From contig NZ_JACOOK010000005.1 in NCBI RefSeq assembly GCF_014288115.1, positions 169,319 to 233,318 of the forward strand: DNA of 64,000 bases, written 5' to 3'. This document shows, one piece after another, positions 34,768-43,901 of this stretch. Both the position numbers and the translations under genes were made by a program. The notes under the pieces were generated by a model that saw nothing but the letters and a program-made list of their open reading frames with translations, made no database searches and was not told where the DNA came from. Every line of letters begins with the position of its first letter. Positions within the stretch are counted from its first letter, which is position 1. The stretch comes from Alistipes_A hominis. GTDB taxonomy: Bacteria > Bacteroidota > Bacteroidia > Bacteroidales > Rikenellaceae.

Positions 34768-34815
34768 ACCATGCTTATTCCCAGGTAAATTTCCTGCCGG
34801 AAATCCGCCTGCTTC

Positions 34816-35509
34816 CTATGCGCCAACCGTTAAGAGATTTCGGTCGAAATCGTCGAAACTGCGAATCACCCGGGCGACGCCGTCCAGTCGCGCCAGCACC
34901 GCAGGGTCCGTCGCCCCGGAATCCATTGCCACGATGTATCCGGCGCCGGCCCGCCGGGCGGCTTCGATCCCCGAAACGGCATCTTCGACGACCACGCAAC
35001 GAGACGGAGCAAGCCCGATCGTGCGAGCCGCTTTCAGGTAAATGTCCGGATTCGGCTTACCGGGCAGTGTTCCGTCGTCATAGACGATCTTTTCCGGATC
35101 GAACCAACGCTCCAAACCGAAACTACGGATGAAGAAAGGTCACGTTGACGATCTCCGAAGCCGTCGCGATCGTACGGGGGATTCGACGCTCTTTGATCCA
35201 ATCCAGCAATTCGACCGCTCCCGGAGCCAGGTGAAAACGCTCCCGGTCTTTCAAACACAGTTCCCGGTAAATCTCCTCTTTCTCGGCCATCAGCCGCAGC
35301 ACTTCGTCGTCGGGCACGTCGCGTTCGAGCAAGTATTCGAAAATCGACTTGCCACTGCGGCCGTGCATACGCCGCTGCATCTCCTGTTTCCCGAACGCCC
35401 GCCCGCGCAAACGCATCGAAATAATCTCCCACGACTCTTCCTGCTTGTCCGAATCGAAAAAAAGCGTGCCGTTGAAATCGAAAATGATCCCCGAATAGCC
35501 CGTTTTCAT
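34816..35509 (-). pseudogene. HAD-superfamily (beta-phosphoglucomutase-like) hydrolase, frameshifted
   Basis: Two adjacent minus-strand frames form one HAD hydrolase. The first (ATG at 35509, 128 codons) has the nucleophile motif IIFDFNGTLFFDS and the cap helices, and reaches TASEIVNVTF. The second frame continues FIRSFGLERWFDP, then KPNPDIYLKAA and VVEDAVSGIEAARRAG to the stop at 34816. The run reads ACCTTTCTTCATC around 35129-35141 where ACCTTTTTCATC would keep the frame, a one-base excess. All catalytic motifs survive on either side, so the defect is recent or a sequencing error. It starts 4 bp after the M23 gene. Confidence 0.85.
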
Positions 35510-35513
35510 TTTT

Positions 35514-37241
35514 TCACCTTCTGTAATTGCCTTTAAATACGGTTTTGTTCCCCTTGCCGTCGGCCACGGTCAGCACCAGGACATGCGTCGTTTCCCGACT
35601 CCAACGGCCGTCGTCGAAATAGTGCGTCAGCGTAGCGGTCTTCGGGTCGTATTCGAACAAAGCCCATTTGCCGTCGATGGTCGCACTGTAAGAACCGATC
35701 CCCGAAAAGTCGTCCGATATCTTAAACGACAGCGTTTTGCGAGACGCGAAGTCGTCGCCGCTCTTGAACTGCGGCGTAATCCGCGGAGCGACCGTGTCCA
35801 CCGCAATGTAATACGTTCCGAAACTGCGCGTCTCGGTCGTCACGCGCCCCTCTTTCCAGGCTCCGCCGGCGGCGCTGCGACCGCCGTCGCGTCCGACCGT
35901 CGCAAGCAACGCTTTGCTACGCAGTTCCGCGGGCAGTTCCGACGCGTCGATGCTGACCGTCACCGCGCCCTGCAACGGCACGTCCGGTGTATGGATCGCA
36001 TACAGCGGCGAGTAGGCGTATCTCTGCTTCGGCTTTTCCGAAAGATCCAACAGAATCGATTCGTAAAGCGCGCCCCGGGGAACCGACAGCGACAGGCCGC
36101 CTTGCTGATGGCGAAAATCTTTCGTCCAGTCGACCGGAATCCCGTCCGGAACGACCTGAGGCGCCGACAACCCCCGAACGACCCGGAAAGCGAGCCGCGA
36201 CGCATTGCCGCAATCGTCCGTCAGTTCGATCCCGACCTCGTGACGACCGTCGTCGTCGAGCGTCAGCAAGCCGTTTCGCACCGTCTTACGGTACACCGGC
36301 AGGCGGTTGTTCGGCAATTTGTAAAGCCGGTAAACCCCGTTGCGCGTAGCGCGGGACTGCGGATAGAGCGCCGCCGCGTAACAATAGCGCCCCACGTCGA
36401 ACCCGATCCGATCGACAACCATCGAAAAAGCCGGCTTACCGTCGTAAGTCACGTCGAAAGCGTAAACGCCCATCGGGTTGTCGGTGCCGTTCTTCTTCTC
36501 CTCGGCTTCGACGGCAAAATACCCGTTGCGGGCGACACGCAACGCGGCCGTATCGAGCAGCGTATAATTTCCCCGCGCATCGCGGCGCACCGAAAGTTTC
36601 CAGCGCACCGTATGTACCGGAACACCCTGAACCGTGTCGACCCCGATGTAATAAAGCACGACCGGTTTCGGCGGAATCGTATCCCTGACCTGCAACATGC
36701 CGCGCGCAAGCAGGTTCAGCGGACGCTGCGAATCGGTTTCGCGCACTTCCAGATGCAGGTGCGGGCCGCCCGAAGAACCCCGGTTGCCCGACAGGGCGAT
36801 CTGTTCGCCCTGCTTGAAGACGAATTTGCCGGCAGGCGGCGTAACATCCACAGCGAACGATTTGCGGGCATACTGGATCTCATGGATATACCGCTCGATC
36901 GAGTCCGAAAAACGTTCCAGGTGACCGTAAACGCTCGTCGTACCGTTCGGATGGTTTATGTACAGGGCCTTGCCGAATCCGGACGGACTGACGGCGATGC
37001 GGACGACCGTGCCGTCGGCGATCGCACGGATCGGCTTGTTGATCACGCCCTGAGTCTTGATGTCGATGCCCGAATGGAAATGGTTGCCGCGCAACTCCCC
37101 GTAATTGGCCGACAACAGCATCGAGAAAGCGACCGGCGAAACGAATCCGAACTCAGTGGCCATCGCCGGATGCGGCGTATACTGGGCCGGCGACGCTCCG
37201 GCGCAACAAACCGCCGCCGACAATACAATCCATTTTTTCAT
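35514..37241 (-). CDS. Secreted M23 family metallopeptidase
   Basis: A 575-residue periplasmic or surface protein starting MKKWIVLSAAVCCAGASPAQ (signal peptide). The ATG at 37241 has an AGGAAG ribosome binding site 4 bp upstream; the frame continues upstream but lacks that signal. The LytM-type domain at about 45-180 has intact zinc ligands: HSGID (His56, Asp60) and HLHLEV (His161, His163). The remaining 380 residues are beta-rich and unassigned. It probably cleaves peptidoglycan cross-links. Confidence 0.9.
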   Translation of the reverse strand: MKKWIVLSAAVCCAGASPAQYTPHPAMATEFGFVSPVAFSMLLSANYGELRGNHFHSGIDIKTQGVINKPIRAIADGTVVRIAVSPSGFGKALYINHPNGTTSVYGHLERFSDSIERYIHEIQYARKSFAVDVTPPAGKFVFKQGEQIALSGNRGSSGGPHLHLEVRETDSQRPLNLLARGMLQVRDTIPPKPVVLYYIGVDTVQGVPVHTVRWKLSVRRDARGNYTLLDTAALRVARNGYFAVEAEEKKNGTDNPMGVYAFDVTYDGKPAFSMVVDRIGFDVGRYCYAAALYPQSRATRNGVYRLYKLPNNRLPVYRKTVRNGLLTLDDDGRHEVGIELTDDCGNASRLAFRVVRGLSAPQVVPDGIPVDWTKDFRHQQGGLSLSVPRGALYESILLDLSEKPKQRYAYSPLYAIHTPDVPLQGAVTVSIDASELPAELRSKALLATVGRDGGRSAAGGAWKEGRVTTETRSFGTYYIAVDTVAPRITPQFKSGDDFASRKTLSFKISDDFSGIGSYSATIDGKWALFEYDPKTATLTHYFDDGRWSRETTHVLVLTVADGKGNKTVFKGNYRR

Positions 37242-37281
37242 TTTACTTCCTGCAAAAACCATTTTCACCATTTTCATATTA

Positions 37282-38523
37282 TTAATCGCCCTGATCCTCG
37301 TTCGGGTTTTCCGTTACCGTTATTCGTAAAGGCTTTCCGTCGCGAACAATATCAAACACCTTCGTATCCTGTTTAAAAATTACCGCAGCATTTTCATCGG
37401 ACAACCCCTTTCCCCGTTCGTACCGATAACCGTTCACGGCCACCACCTCGTCGCCCTCTCTCAGTCCCGCCTGCTTGTAACGATTTTCTGCATAGTCCGC
37501 TATCTTAACCACGATAAATCTCCCATCGGTATCGGGTCGCACCAAAAGATGAAACCGACGGTGATTCGGATTCACCACCCGCCGGAAATTCCGGATGGGT
37601 TGCAACCCCAGCCGACCGTTCCTCATATCGAAAAACACATTGAAACGCCTAAGGAAATTCTGGCCGATCAGATATTGCGTACCTACCATAAGCGGATCGT
37701 CGAAAGTATAAATCCGCAAGGAATCCATCGCGAAATTCCCAAACATCCTAGCATCGACCGTATAACGACGAGAACTACCATTTCCATAACCGGTATATAC
37801 GGCCTCTTTCTCTTCGAAAAGGCCCAATTCTTCGGCAGGATGCATCAGCACGACGTCCCACGGCATTCCTGTGTCGATCATAAATGTCCGGTCGATCGTC
37901 AGCGTATCACCGTCGGCACACGTGACTTTCAGGGGAATCCGGACATAAAGAGTGCTATCTCTCTGTCCTTCCACGAAAGGAAGCAGAAAACACTCTTCCG
38001 GCAATACGAAGCCGGCAGCCGGATGAATTTCCAGGTAATCGTGCTCGAAATTTAACTCCCAAACGCGCGTAGTATCATTAGCCGGAATATTGAACGCCCC
38101 GTTGTTGGCGGCATTGTTCATGATCCTCTTCCAATTTTTAACAAAGCAATATCCATATTTCATGCGGTCGCCGCAAACGGCCAGTTCCAACGGATGCCAA
38201 TATAATGAACACGACGACTTATCATATGTCCACCCGACGTCCACCATTTCAGCCATCACGTCCGGAGCCCCTTTCCATGCATCCAAAGGATATTCTGCAC
38301 AAAAAGAAGAATCGATCGAAAGATATCCCAAAGCAGCACCCGTATCGAAGACCAGATCGACCGACAGGCTGTCGTTCAAACCGACCGGAATCATTATTTT
38401 ACGGTCAGCCGGATCAACTTTGAAATACGCCCTGCGGGATTCGGTTTCCGTATGGCATGCGATCGACAGCATCGAAACGCAACAACATATTATCCCGAAA
38501 ATTACAAAAGGCCGATCCATCAT
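37282..38523 (-). CDS. Lipoprotein-like aspartic protease (two DTG motifs) with PDZ domain
   Basis: About 413 residues. The N-terminus has a hydrophobic stretch ending LSIAC (Cys23), a plausible lipobox. Two retropepsin-like motifs are present: LVFDTGAALG (Asp60) and FMIDTGMPWD (Asp217), so one chain could form a pseudo-dimeric active site. A PDZ-like region ends the protein (GLREGDEVVAVNGY). Starts at 38520 (next ATG) or 38622 are alternatives. It is 40 bp upstream of the M23 gene. The substrate is unknown. Confidence 0.82.
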   Translation of the reverse strand: MMDRPFVIFGIICCCVSMLSIACHTETESRRAYFKVDPADRKIMIPVGLNDSLSVDLVFDTGAALGYLSIDSSFCAEYPLDAWKGAPDVMAEMVDVGWTYDKSSCSLYWHPLELAVCGDRMKYGYCFVKNWKRIMNNAANNGAFNIPANDTTRVWELNFEHDYLEIHPAAGFVLPEECFLLPFVEGQRDSTLYVRIPLKVTCADGDTLTIDRTFMIDTGMPWDVVLMHPAEELGLFEEKEAVYTGYGNGSSRRYTVDARMFGNFAMDSLRIYTFDDPLMVGTQYLIGQNFLRRFNVFFDMRNGRLGLQPIRNFRRVVNPNHRRFHLLVRPDTDGRFIVVKIADYAENRYKQAGLREGDEVVAVNGYRYERGKGLSDENAAVIFKQDTKVFDIVRDGKPLRITVTENPNEDQGD

Positions 38524-38715
38524 GAAACAAACGGTCAGGCGACGAAAAACACGACATATTCCTCGTCCGTCCGGCTTGATGCCACAGGAAACTTTCTGTT
38601 TGATTTTCCGTATTTTTTTCATTCAGCAGCTATTATGTATCGTTTACGTTCGATTCGTCAGCCCGGGCACCGACGAAAACCTTTTTCAACCCGTTTACTT
38701 TGTCAAACAGACAAT

Positions 38716-39198
38716 TTATTCCCCATTGTCAACCAGCCGGTCGACCAGACCGCCCACCGTTTCGAAATCGAAACCGAGTCCGACACCGTAGCGCAACAAT
38801 TTGCCGCGCAATTCGTAACCGTTGCGGGCCCGGATCGCTTGCATCTTCCGGCGCAATTGCTCTTCGAGCTTACCGCGCATAAACTGCGGATCGATCTGAC
38901 GAAGGGCCTCTTCGATCAACATTTCGGGAATCTGTTTCGCCCGCAACGCCGCGCGGATCTTGTAAACGCCCCAACGGCTCAGACCGGTCTTTTCCCGGAC
39001 ATAGGCCTCGGCGTAGCGCCGTTCGTCAATAAACCTTTCGCGCAGCAGCGTATCGACGATCCGCTGCCGGTCAGCCTCCGCAACGCCCCACCGAACAAGC
39101 GACCGACGGGCGTCCGACACGGCTACTTCGCTTTTGGCGCAACGGTACATCAGCATCCTCAAAGCCTGTTCCGGCGTTTTCGTTCTTTTTACTTCCAT
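38716..39198 (-). CDS. recX: Regulatory protein RecX
   Basis: A 160-residue helical protein of the RecX family, which modulates RecA filaments. The characteristic repeats are visible: ALRMLMYRCAKSEVAVSDARRSL, then RFIDERRYAEAYVREK and LRAKQIPEMLIEEAL (quoted in part). The start MEVKRTKT at 39198 is fixed by a GGAGG five bases upstream. It overlaps the 3' end of prmC by 10 bp, so the two are cotranscribed. Confidence 0.9.
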   Translation of the reverse strand: MEVKRTKTPEQALRMLMYRCAKSEVAVSDARRSLVRWGVAEADRQRIVDTLLRERFIDERRYAEAYVREKTGLSRWGVYKIRAALRAKQIPEMLIEEALRQIDPQFMRGKLEEQLRRKMQAIRARNGYELRGKLLRYGVGLGFDFETVGGLVDRLVDNGE

Positions 39199-40028
39199 AC
39201 GGCCTCCGTTATTCTCGGCTTTCCGAACAGGTCGGCCGTCAGTTTCACATCCGCATAACCGAGCGAGCCGAGCAGCGCGGTCACTTCGTCCCCGAAACGC
39301 TCGTTGATCTCGAACCAAAGCGCTCCGCCGGGCGCCAGCAAGCTCCTCCCCCGTTCAGCGATTACGCGGTAAAACAGCAACGGATCGTCATCGCCGACGA
39401 ACAGCGCGCGGTGCGGCTCGTGCTTCAGTACGTTCGGACGCATCTCGGCTTTCTCGCCGAGGGTCACATAAGGCGGATTGCTGACTACCAGATCGAATCG
39501 TCCCCCGGGTTGCCGCGTCAGGATGTCGCAGCATTCGAAACGGACGCGGCCGCCGCAAAGGCTTCCGTTTCGCCCGGCGACGGCCAGCACCGTCTCGGAA
39601 ACGTCGATCCCCGTCACTTCGGCGTCGGGCAGTTCCGCCGCAAGCGTCACGGCGATGCAACCGCTTCCCGTCCCGACGTCGAGAATCCGCATTCCGCTGC
39701 GTCCTTTGTATCGGTCGACGATGCGACGCACCATCTCCTCAGTCTCCGGACGCGGAATCAGCACCCCTTCGCGGACGGCGAACTTCCTGCCGAGAAAATA
39801 GGCGAACCCGGCAATATACTGGGCCGGGCGACAGTCGCGTATCTCGGCCAGGATGTCGGGCAGGTCTTCCCGGTCGGGACAAGGAGCGTCCGGCTCGACG
39901 ATCACATCGGTAAACCGCATACCCAGCCGTCCTTCGCAAACGAACGCTGCGAACGCCCTCGCCTCCCGCCGGTCGTAAACGCCGGCGGCGGCATCGTATA
40001 TGCAGTCCCACAATTCGCGTCGGGTCAT
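39189..40028 (-). CDS. prmC: Peptide chain release factor N(5)-glutamine methyltransferase PrmC
   Basis: A 279-residue SAM-dependent methyltransferase that methylates the GGQ glutamine of RF1/RF2. The N-terminal helical domain includes PAQYIAGFAYFLGRKF. The LIPRPETEE motif, SAM-binding VGTGSGCIAVTLA and the catalytic NPPY (about residue 183) are all present. ATG 40028 is chosen because a promoter box ends 17 bp upstream; an upstream in-frame start at 40055 would precede that box. Confidence 0.95.
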   Translation of the reverse strand: MTRRELWDCIYDAAAGVYDRREARAFAAFVCEGRLGMRFTDVIVEPDAPCPDREDLPDILAEIRDCRPAQYIAGFAYFLGRKFAVREGVLIPRPETEEMVRRIVDRYKGRSGMRILDVGTGSGCIAVTLAAELPDAEVTGIDVSETVLAVAGRNGSLCGGRVRFECCDILTRQPGGRFDLVVSNPPYVTLGEKAEMRPNVLKHEPHRALFVGDDDPLLFYRVIAERGRSLLAPGGALWFEINERFGDEVTALLGSLGYADVKLTADLFGKPRITEAVWK

Positions 40029-40044
40029 AGTCGCTCTTTTGACG

Positions 40045-40052
40045 CAAAGATA
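40045..40052 (-). promoter_or_regulatory. -7 promoter box for prmC-recX
   Basis: The minus-strand reading TATCTTTG matches TAnnTTTG. Its position implies a very short leader (about 10 nt) before the prmC ATG at 40028. No clear -33 box at 19 bp. Confidence 0.55.
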
Positions 40053-40137
40053 CAAAAACCGGCTGCGCCGGAAAACAAAAAATCCGGTCGGCGGCCAGGT
40101 TTTTCACTCTTTTTCTTCATTCGGAACCATAATATGC

Positions 40138-40145
40138 TAAATTTG
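40138..40145 (+). promoter_or_regulatory. -7 promoter box for the M16 peptidase gene
   Basis: TAAATTTG matches TAnnTTTG, about 50 bp before the ATG at 40196. Together with the box at 40045-40052 it makes this gap a divergent promoter region. Confidence 0.55.
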
Positions 40146-40195
40146 TACGTTCCTTTAAAAGTGAAACCAAATGACGTTAAACACAGATCGGATCC

Positions 40196-43027
40196 ATGAG
40201 AAACAAACTGATGCTTCCGTTGCTGGCATGTACCCTTTTGAGTATGAATAGTTGCGGAAATAAAAACAACGACGACAGCGTATCGCTCGATTACGAGAAA
40301 TACGTCCTCGCGAACGGCCTCGAGGTCGTTCTTCACCACGATGACTCCGACCCGGTAGTGTCGGTGGCCATCCAGTATCACGTAGGCAGCAACCGCGAAA
40401 AGCCGGGCAAAACCGGTTTCGCGCACTTCTTCGAACACATGCTGTTCCAGCGCTCCGAAAACCTGCCGCGCAACGCCTTTTTCCAAAAAATCGACGCGAT
40501 GGGCGGAACGTTCAACGGCGGCACGAGCAACGACGGCACCGTCTACTACGAAACCGTCCCGCGCGATGCGTTGGAAAAAGTGCTGTGGATGGAGTCCGAC
40601 CGGATGGGCTATTTCATCAACACGGTGACCGAAGGCGGACTGAAACGCGAAATCGACGTCGTATCGAACGAAAAACGACAGGGCGAAAACGCTCCGTACG
40701 GACTGGCTTTCGACCTGGTGTTCAAAAACCTGTTCCCCGAAGGACATCCGTACAGTTGGACGGTGATCGGCGAAATTCCCGATTTGAGAAGCGCGACCGT
40801 CGAAGACGTCAAGGAGTTCTACGAACGGTATTACCTTCCGGGCAACGCCACGTTGGTCGTCGCCGGCGATTTCGACCCGGCTCAGACCAAAGCGCTGATC
40901 GAAAAATATTTCGGGGAGATTCCCGCCCGGCCCGTTCCGGAGGCCCCGAAAACATGGAACGTCGAACTCGACGCGACGCGCAAAATTTCTTACGAGGACA
41001 CGTTCTGCAATGCGCCGATGCTGATTCTCGCCTACCCGGGCGTCGAAGCCTACCACCGGGACGGTTATGCGCTCGACTTTTTGACGAACTTGCTCGCCGG
41101 AGATAAAAAATCCCCGCTGTACAAAGTACTCGTCGAGGAGCGCAAACTGGCGCCCGAAGTGGAGATGTTCAACTACCAGCTCGAAATATCAGGCATGATC
41201 GTATTCGACGCCAAGACATTCCCCGGCGTAAAACTGGACGACGTGAAGGCCGCTTACGACGAAGCGCTGGCGCGTTTCGAGCGGGACGGCATCGACCCGA
41301 AAGACCTCGAACGGTATAAGATCACCGAAGAGACGCGCACCTACAACCGGCTGACTTCGACCAACGGCAAGGCGCTCGCCATGGCGCACGACAACGTATT
41401 CGGCGGAACGCCCGACCGGATGCTAAAAGAACTCGACGCTTACCGCTCCGTAACGGCGGACGACGTAATGCGCGTCTACGAAAAATACGTCAAAGGCCGC
41501 AACCTACTCGCCGTCAGTATCTACCCGGAAGGAGAAGCCTCTCTGGCGCTGACCGGATCGACACAGATAGCACCCGAGCAGGAGACGATCGGCGAGCAGC
41601 AGATGAACGCCGAATCGGGAGCCGTCGCAGACGATCCGTACGAAAAAACGCCGTCGCGGTTCGACCGCAGCGTCGAACCGGACCTGCTGCCTAACACGCC
41701 CGAACTGAAAATCCCGGAAATATGGAGCGCAGTGCTCGGCAACGGAATGACGGTCAAAGGGATCGAATATTGCGAACTGCCGCTCGTGAATTTCACGATC
41801 GAACTGAACGACGGTATGCTGCTCGACGATCCGGACAAGGTGGGAGTCGCCTACCTGACCGCACAGATGCTCAACGAAGGCACCGCTTCGCGGACGCCCG
41901 AAGAACTCGAAGACGCGATCGGGCAACTCGGCGCCCAGATCCGGGTCGCCGCCGCGCGCGAATCGATGACCGTCTCCGGAAATTGCCTGAAACGGAACTT
42001 TCCGCAGGTCATGGCGCTGGTCGGAGAAATGCTGCTGTCGCCGCGTTGGGACGAAAAATCGTTCGCCGTGGTCAAAGAGCGGGCGCTCGACAACATCCGC
42101 CAGCGCAGTGCCGAACCCAAAGCGATCGCATCGGACGTATTCAACAAAGTCATTTTCGGAGCGAACAACATTCTTTCGAACAACGTGACCGGAACCGAGG
42201 CGTCCGTACAGACGATCACGCTGGACGACCTGAAAGCGTTCTATGCGGCCCACTTCACGCCAAAAGCGGCCCGAATGAGCTTCGTCGGGGGACTGACCCG
42301 CCCGGAAGTCGAACGGGCGCTGGCTCCGCTGACCGAAAAATGGGAAGCGACAGCGGTCAGCATACCGCTGATCGACGATAATGCGGCGCGACCGGCCGCC
42401 AAGGTCTTTTTTGCGGACTACCCCGGCGCCCGCCAGTCCTACGTTATCGTCGGATCGAAAGCCATGCCCATCGCCGATCCGGACGCCTACCCGGCCGTGA
42501 TCGTCAACGACAAACTCGGCGAATCGGCGGGCAGTCTGCTGTTCGAAATCCTGCGCCTGCAGCACGGATATACTTACGGGGCCTATTCAGGGTTTTCACA
42601 AGGCAACCTGATCAACACGTTCCAGGCGTGGTCGAGCGTACAGGCGACCGTCACGCGGGAATCGCTGACCTTGCTGCGCGACATTCTGAAAAACTACGGG
42701 ACGGATTACTCGCAGCAGTGGCTCGACCATTCGAAAGAAGCCATGCTGCGCACGATGAACGGCGCCCTCGAAACGCCTAACGCACAGCTAAACATGCTGC
42801 GCACGATCGTGCTGTTCGGCCTGCCGGACGATTACGTCAAACAGCACGAAAACACGCTGAAAACGTTTACGCTCGACCAGGCGAAAACCGTGATCGGAAA
42901 GTACCTGAACTTCGACGACATGACCGTCGTCGTCGTGGGCGACGCCAAAACGCAGTTGGAAGGGGTGAAATCCCTCGGACTGGGCGATCCGGTGCTGGTC
43001 GATTTCAGCGGACGGCCGATCCGGTAA
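40196..43027 (+). CDS. M16 family zinc metallopeptidase, lipoprotein
   Basis: A 943-residue full-length pitrilysin/insulinase-type protein made of two M16 halves (about 30-460 and 500-940). The N-terminus MRNKLMLPLLACTLLSMNSC is a lipoprotein signal with Cys20. The first half carries the inverted zinc motif HFFEH (His77, Glu80, His81), while the second lacks it, as is normal for such two-domain enzymes. It should degrade peptides in the periplasm or at the surface. It is monocistronic with its own promoter box and terminator. Confidence 0.95.
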   Translation: MRNKLMLPLLACTLLSMNSCGNKNNDDSVSLDYEKYVLANGLEVVLHHDDSDPVVSVAIQYHVGSNREKPGKTGFAHFFEHMLFQRSENLPRNAFFQKIDAMGGTFNGGTSNDGTVYYETVPRDALEKVLWMESDRMGYFINTVTEGGLKREIDVVSNEKRQGENAPYGLAFDLVFKNLFPEGHPYSWTVIGEIPDLRSATVEDVKEFYERYYLPGNATLVVAGDFDPAQTKALIEKYFGEIPARPVPEAPKTWNVELDATRKISYEDTFCNAPMLILAYPGVEAYHRDGYALDFLTNLLAGDKKSPLYKVLVEERKLAPEVEMFNYQLEISGMIVFDAKTFPGVKLDDVKAAYDEALARFERDGIDPKDLERYKITEETRTYNRLTSTNGKALAMAHDNVFGGTPDRMLKELDAYRSVTADDVMRVYEKYVKGRNLLAVSIYPEGEASLALTGSTQIAPEQETIGEQQMNAESGAVADDPYEKTPSRFDRSVEPDLLPNTPELKIPEIWSAVLGNGMTVKGIEYCELPLVNFTIELNDGMLLDDPDKVGVAYLTAQMLNEGTASRTPEELEDAIGQLGAQIRVAAARESMTVSGNCLKRNFPQVMALVGEMLLSPRWDEKSFAVVKERALDNIRQRSAEPKAIASDVFNKVIFGANNILSNNVTGTEASVQTITLDDLKAFYAAHFTPKAARMSFVGGLTRPEVERALAPLTEKWEATAVSIPLIDDNAARPAAKVFFADYPGARQSYVIVGSKAMPIADPDAYPAVIVNDKLGESAGSLLFEILRLQHGYTYGAYSGFSQGNLINTFQAWSSVQATVTRESLTLLRDILKNYGTDYSQQWLDHSKEAMLRTMNGALETPNAQLNMLRTIVLFGLPDDYVKQHENTLKTFTLDQAKTVIGKYLNFDDMTVVVVGDAKTQLEGVKSLGLGDPVLVDFSGRPIR

Positions 43028-43041
43028 ACGCTCCCTTTACC

Positions 43042-43084
43042 AAACGACGAAGCCGTTCCCATTGCGGAAACGGCTTCGTCGTTT
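43042..43084. terminator. Bidirectional intrinsic terminator
   Basis: A 16-bp perfect stem, AAACGACGAAGCCGTT (43042-43057) pairing with 43069-43084, encloses an 11-nt loop. T-runs are available on the plus side. It lies between the convergent M16 and NAD(P)-binding genes. Confidence 0.85.
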
Positions 43085-43097
43085 TCGTAACCCCGGA

Positions 43098-43745
43098 TCA
43101 ATACCCGATCGTAAAACGTTCGCGGTGGTGCATCTCTTTCTCCAGTTCATCGATCATCGCCACGGCATAGTCCTCTACCGATATCCGGCTCTCTCCGGAA
43201 ACGCTACGGATCAGGTCGTCCTTGCCCAGCCTGAATTTTCGGGTGCGTTCGCCCGGAACGAGGTTGGCGGCCGGACTGAAAAAGACCCAATCCAGCTCCT
43301 TTTCCGGGATCAGGTACGAATAGTAGACCTCGGCCAGTCCCTTGACGCCCGGAGCGAACGCTTCCGGAACACCCCGGTCCATCACGCGCACCCCCGGCGC
43401 AACGTACAGGCTTCCGGCCCCGCCGACGATCAGCAACCGACGGACGCCGGCTTCCTTCACGCTCCGGATAATAAGCGGGTAAACCCGCAACGTTTCCCGA
43501 TAGATATCCGGGTTCCGCCAACCCGGATTGTACGCGCTGATCACGGCATCGCTGCCGGAAACCGCTCCTGCAAGGAACTGCCGGTCGGAAGCGTCGCCGG
43601 AGACGACTTCGAGTTCGGGTCGGCGGACGGTCATTTTCTCGGGATGGCGCACGATCGCCGTCACCCGGAATCCCCTTTCCAGCGCTTCGCTCAAAATGGC
43701 CGAACCGACGAATCCACTCGCACCGATAATCACAACTTTTTTCAT
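43098..43745 (-). CDS. NAD(P)H-binding atypical short-chain dehydrogenase (NmrA/YwnB-like)
   Basis: A 215-residue Rossmann protein starting MKKVVIIGASGFVGSAIL, with the GASGFVG dinucleotide motif and the VVSGDASD segment typical of the NAD(P)H-binding YwnB/anti-sigma-like SDR group. The SDR catalytic Tyr-x-x-x-Lys is not obvious, so a reductase activity is not assured. The start at 43745 has GGAA six bases upstream; ATG 43751 is an alternative. It is a single gene before the convergent terminator. Confidence 0.88.
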   Translation of the reverse strand: MKKVVIIGASGFVGSAILSEALERGFRVTAIVRHPEKMTVRRPELEVVSGDASDRQFLAGAVSGSDAVISAYNPGWRNPDIYRETLRVYPLIIRSVKEAGVRRLLIVGGAGSLYVAPGVRVMDRGVPEAFAPGVKGLAEVYYSYLIPEKELDWVFFSPAANLVPGERTRKFRLGKDDLIRSVSGESRISVEDYAVAMIDELEKEMHHRERFTIGY

Positions 43746-43901
43746 AATCATTCCGTTTTTTCGAAGTATAACGAGATAAACCGCTTCGAACGCGACTTTC
43801 CCGGCCGCAGGCGGTTCCCCTTTCGCTACGGAATACCAAATGTTTGCCAAAATGAAAAAAACAGGGAAAATTCCGGAATTTCGTCCGGCCCGGAACGAGA
43901 A

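Noticed and set aside
34789..34804. Small hairpin ATTTCC-TGCC-GGAAAT after the GT2/HAD convergent genes
   Set aside because: Only 6 bp and no T-tract on either strand; could be chance.
34816..35509. Programmed ribosomal frameshifting in the HAD gene
   Set aside because: No slippery heptamer of the X_XXY_YYZ type or stimulating structure is evident, and the family is normally one frame.
35583..37376. A 597-codon plus-strand frame opposite the M23 gene
   Set aside because: Arg/Val/His-rich shadow of a gene with signal peptide and intact zinc motifs.
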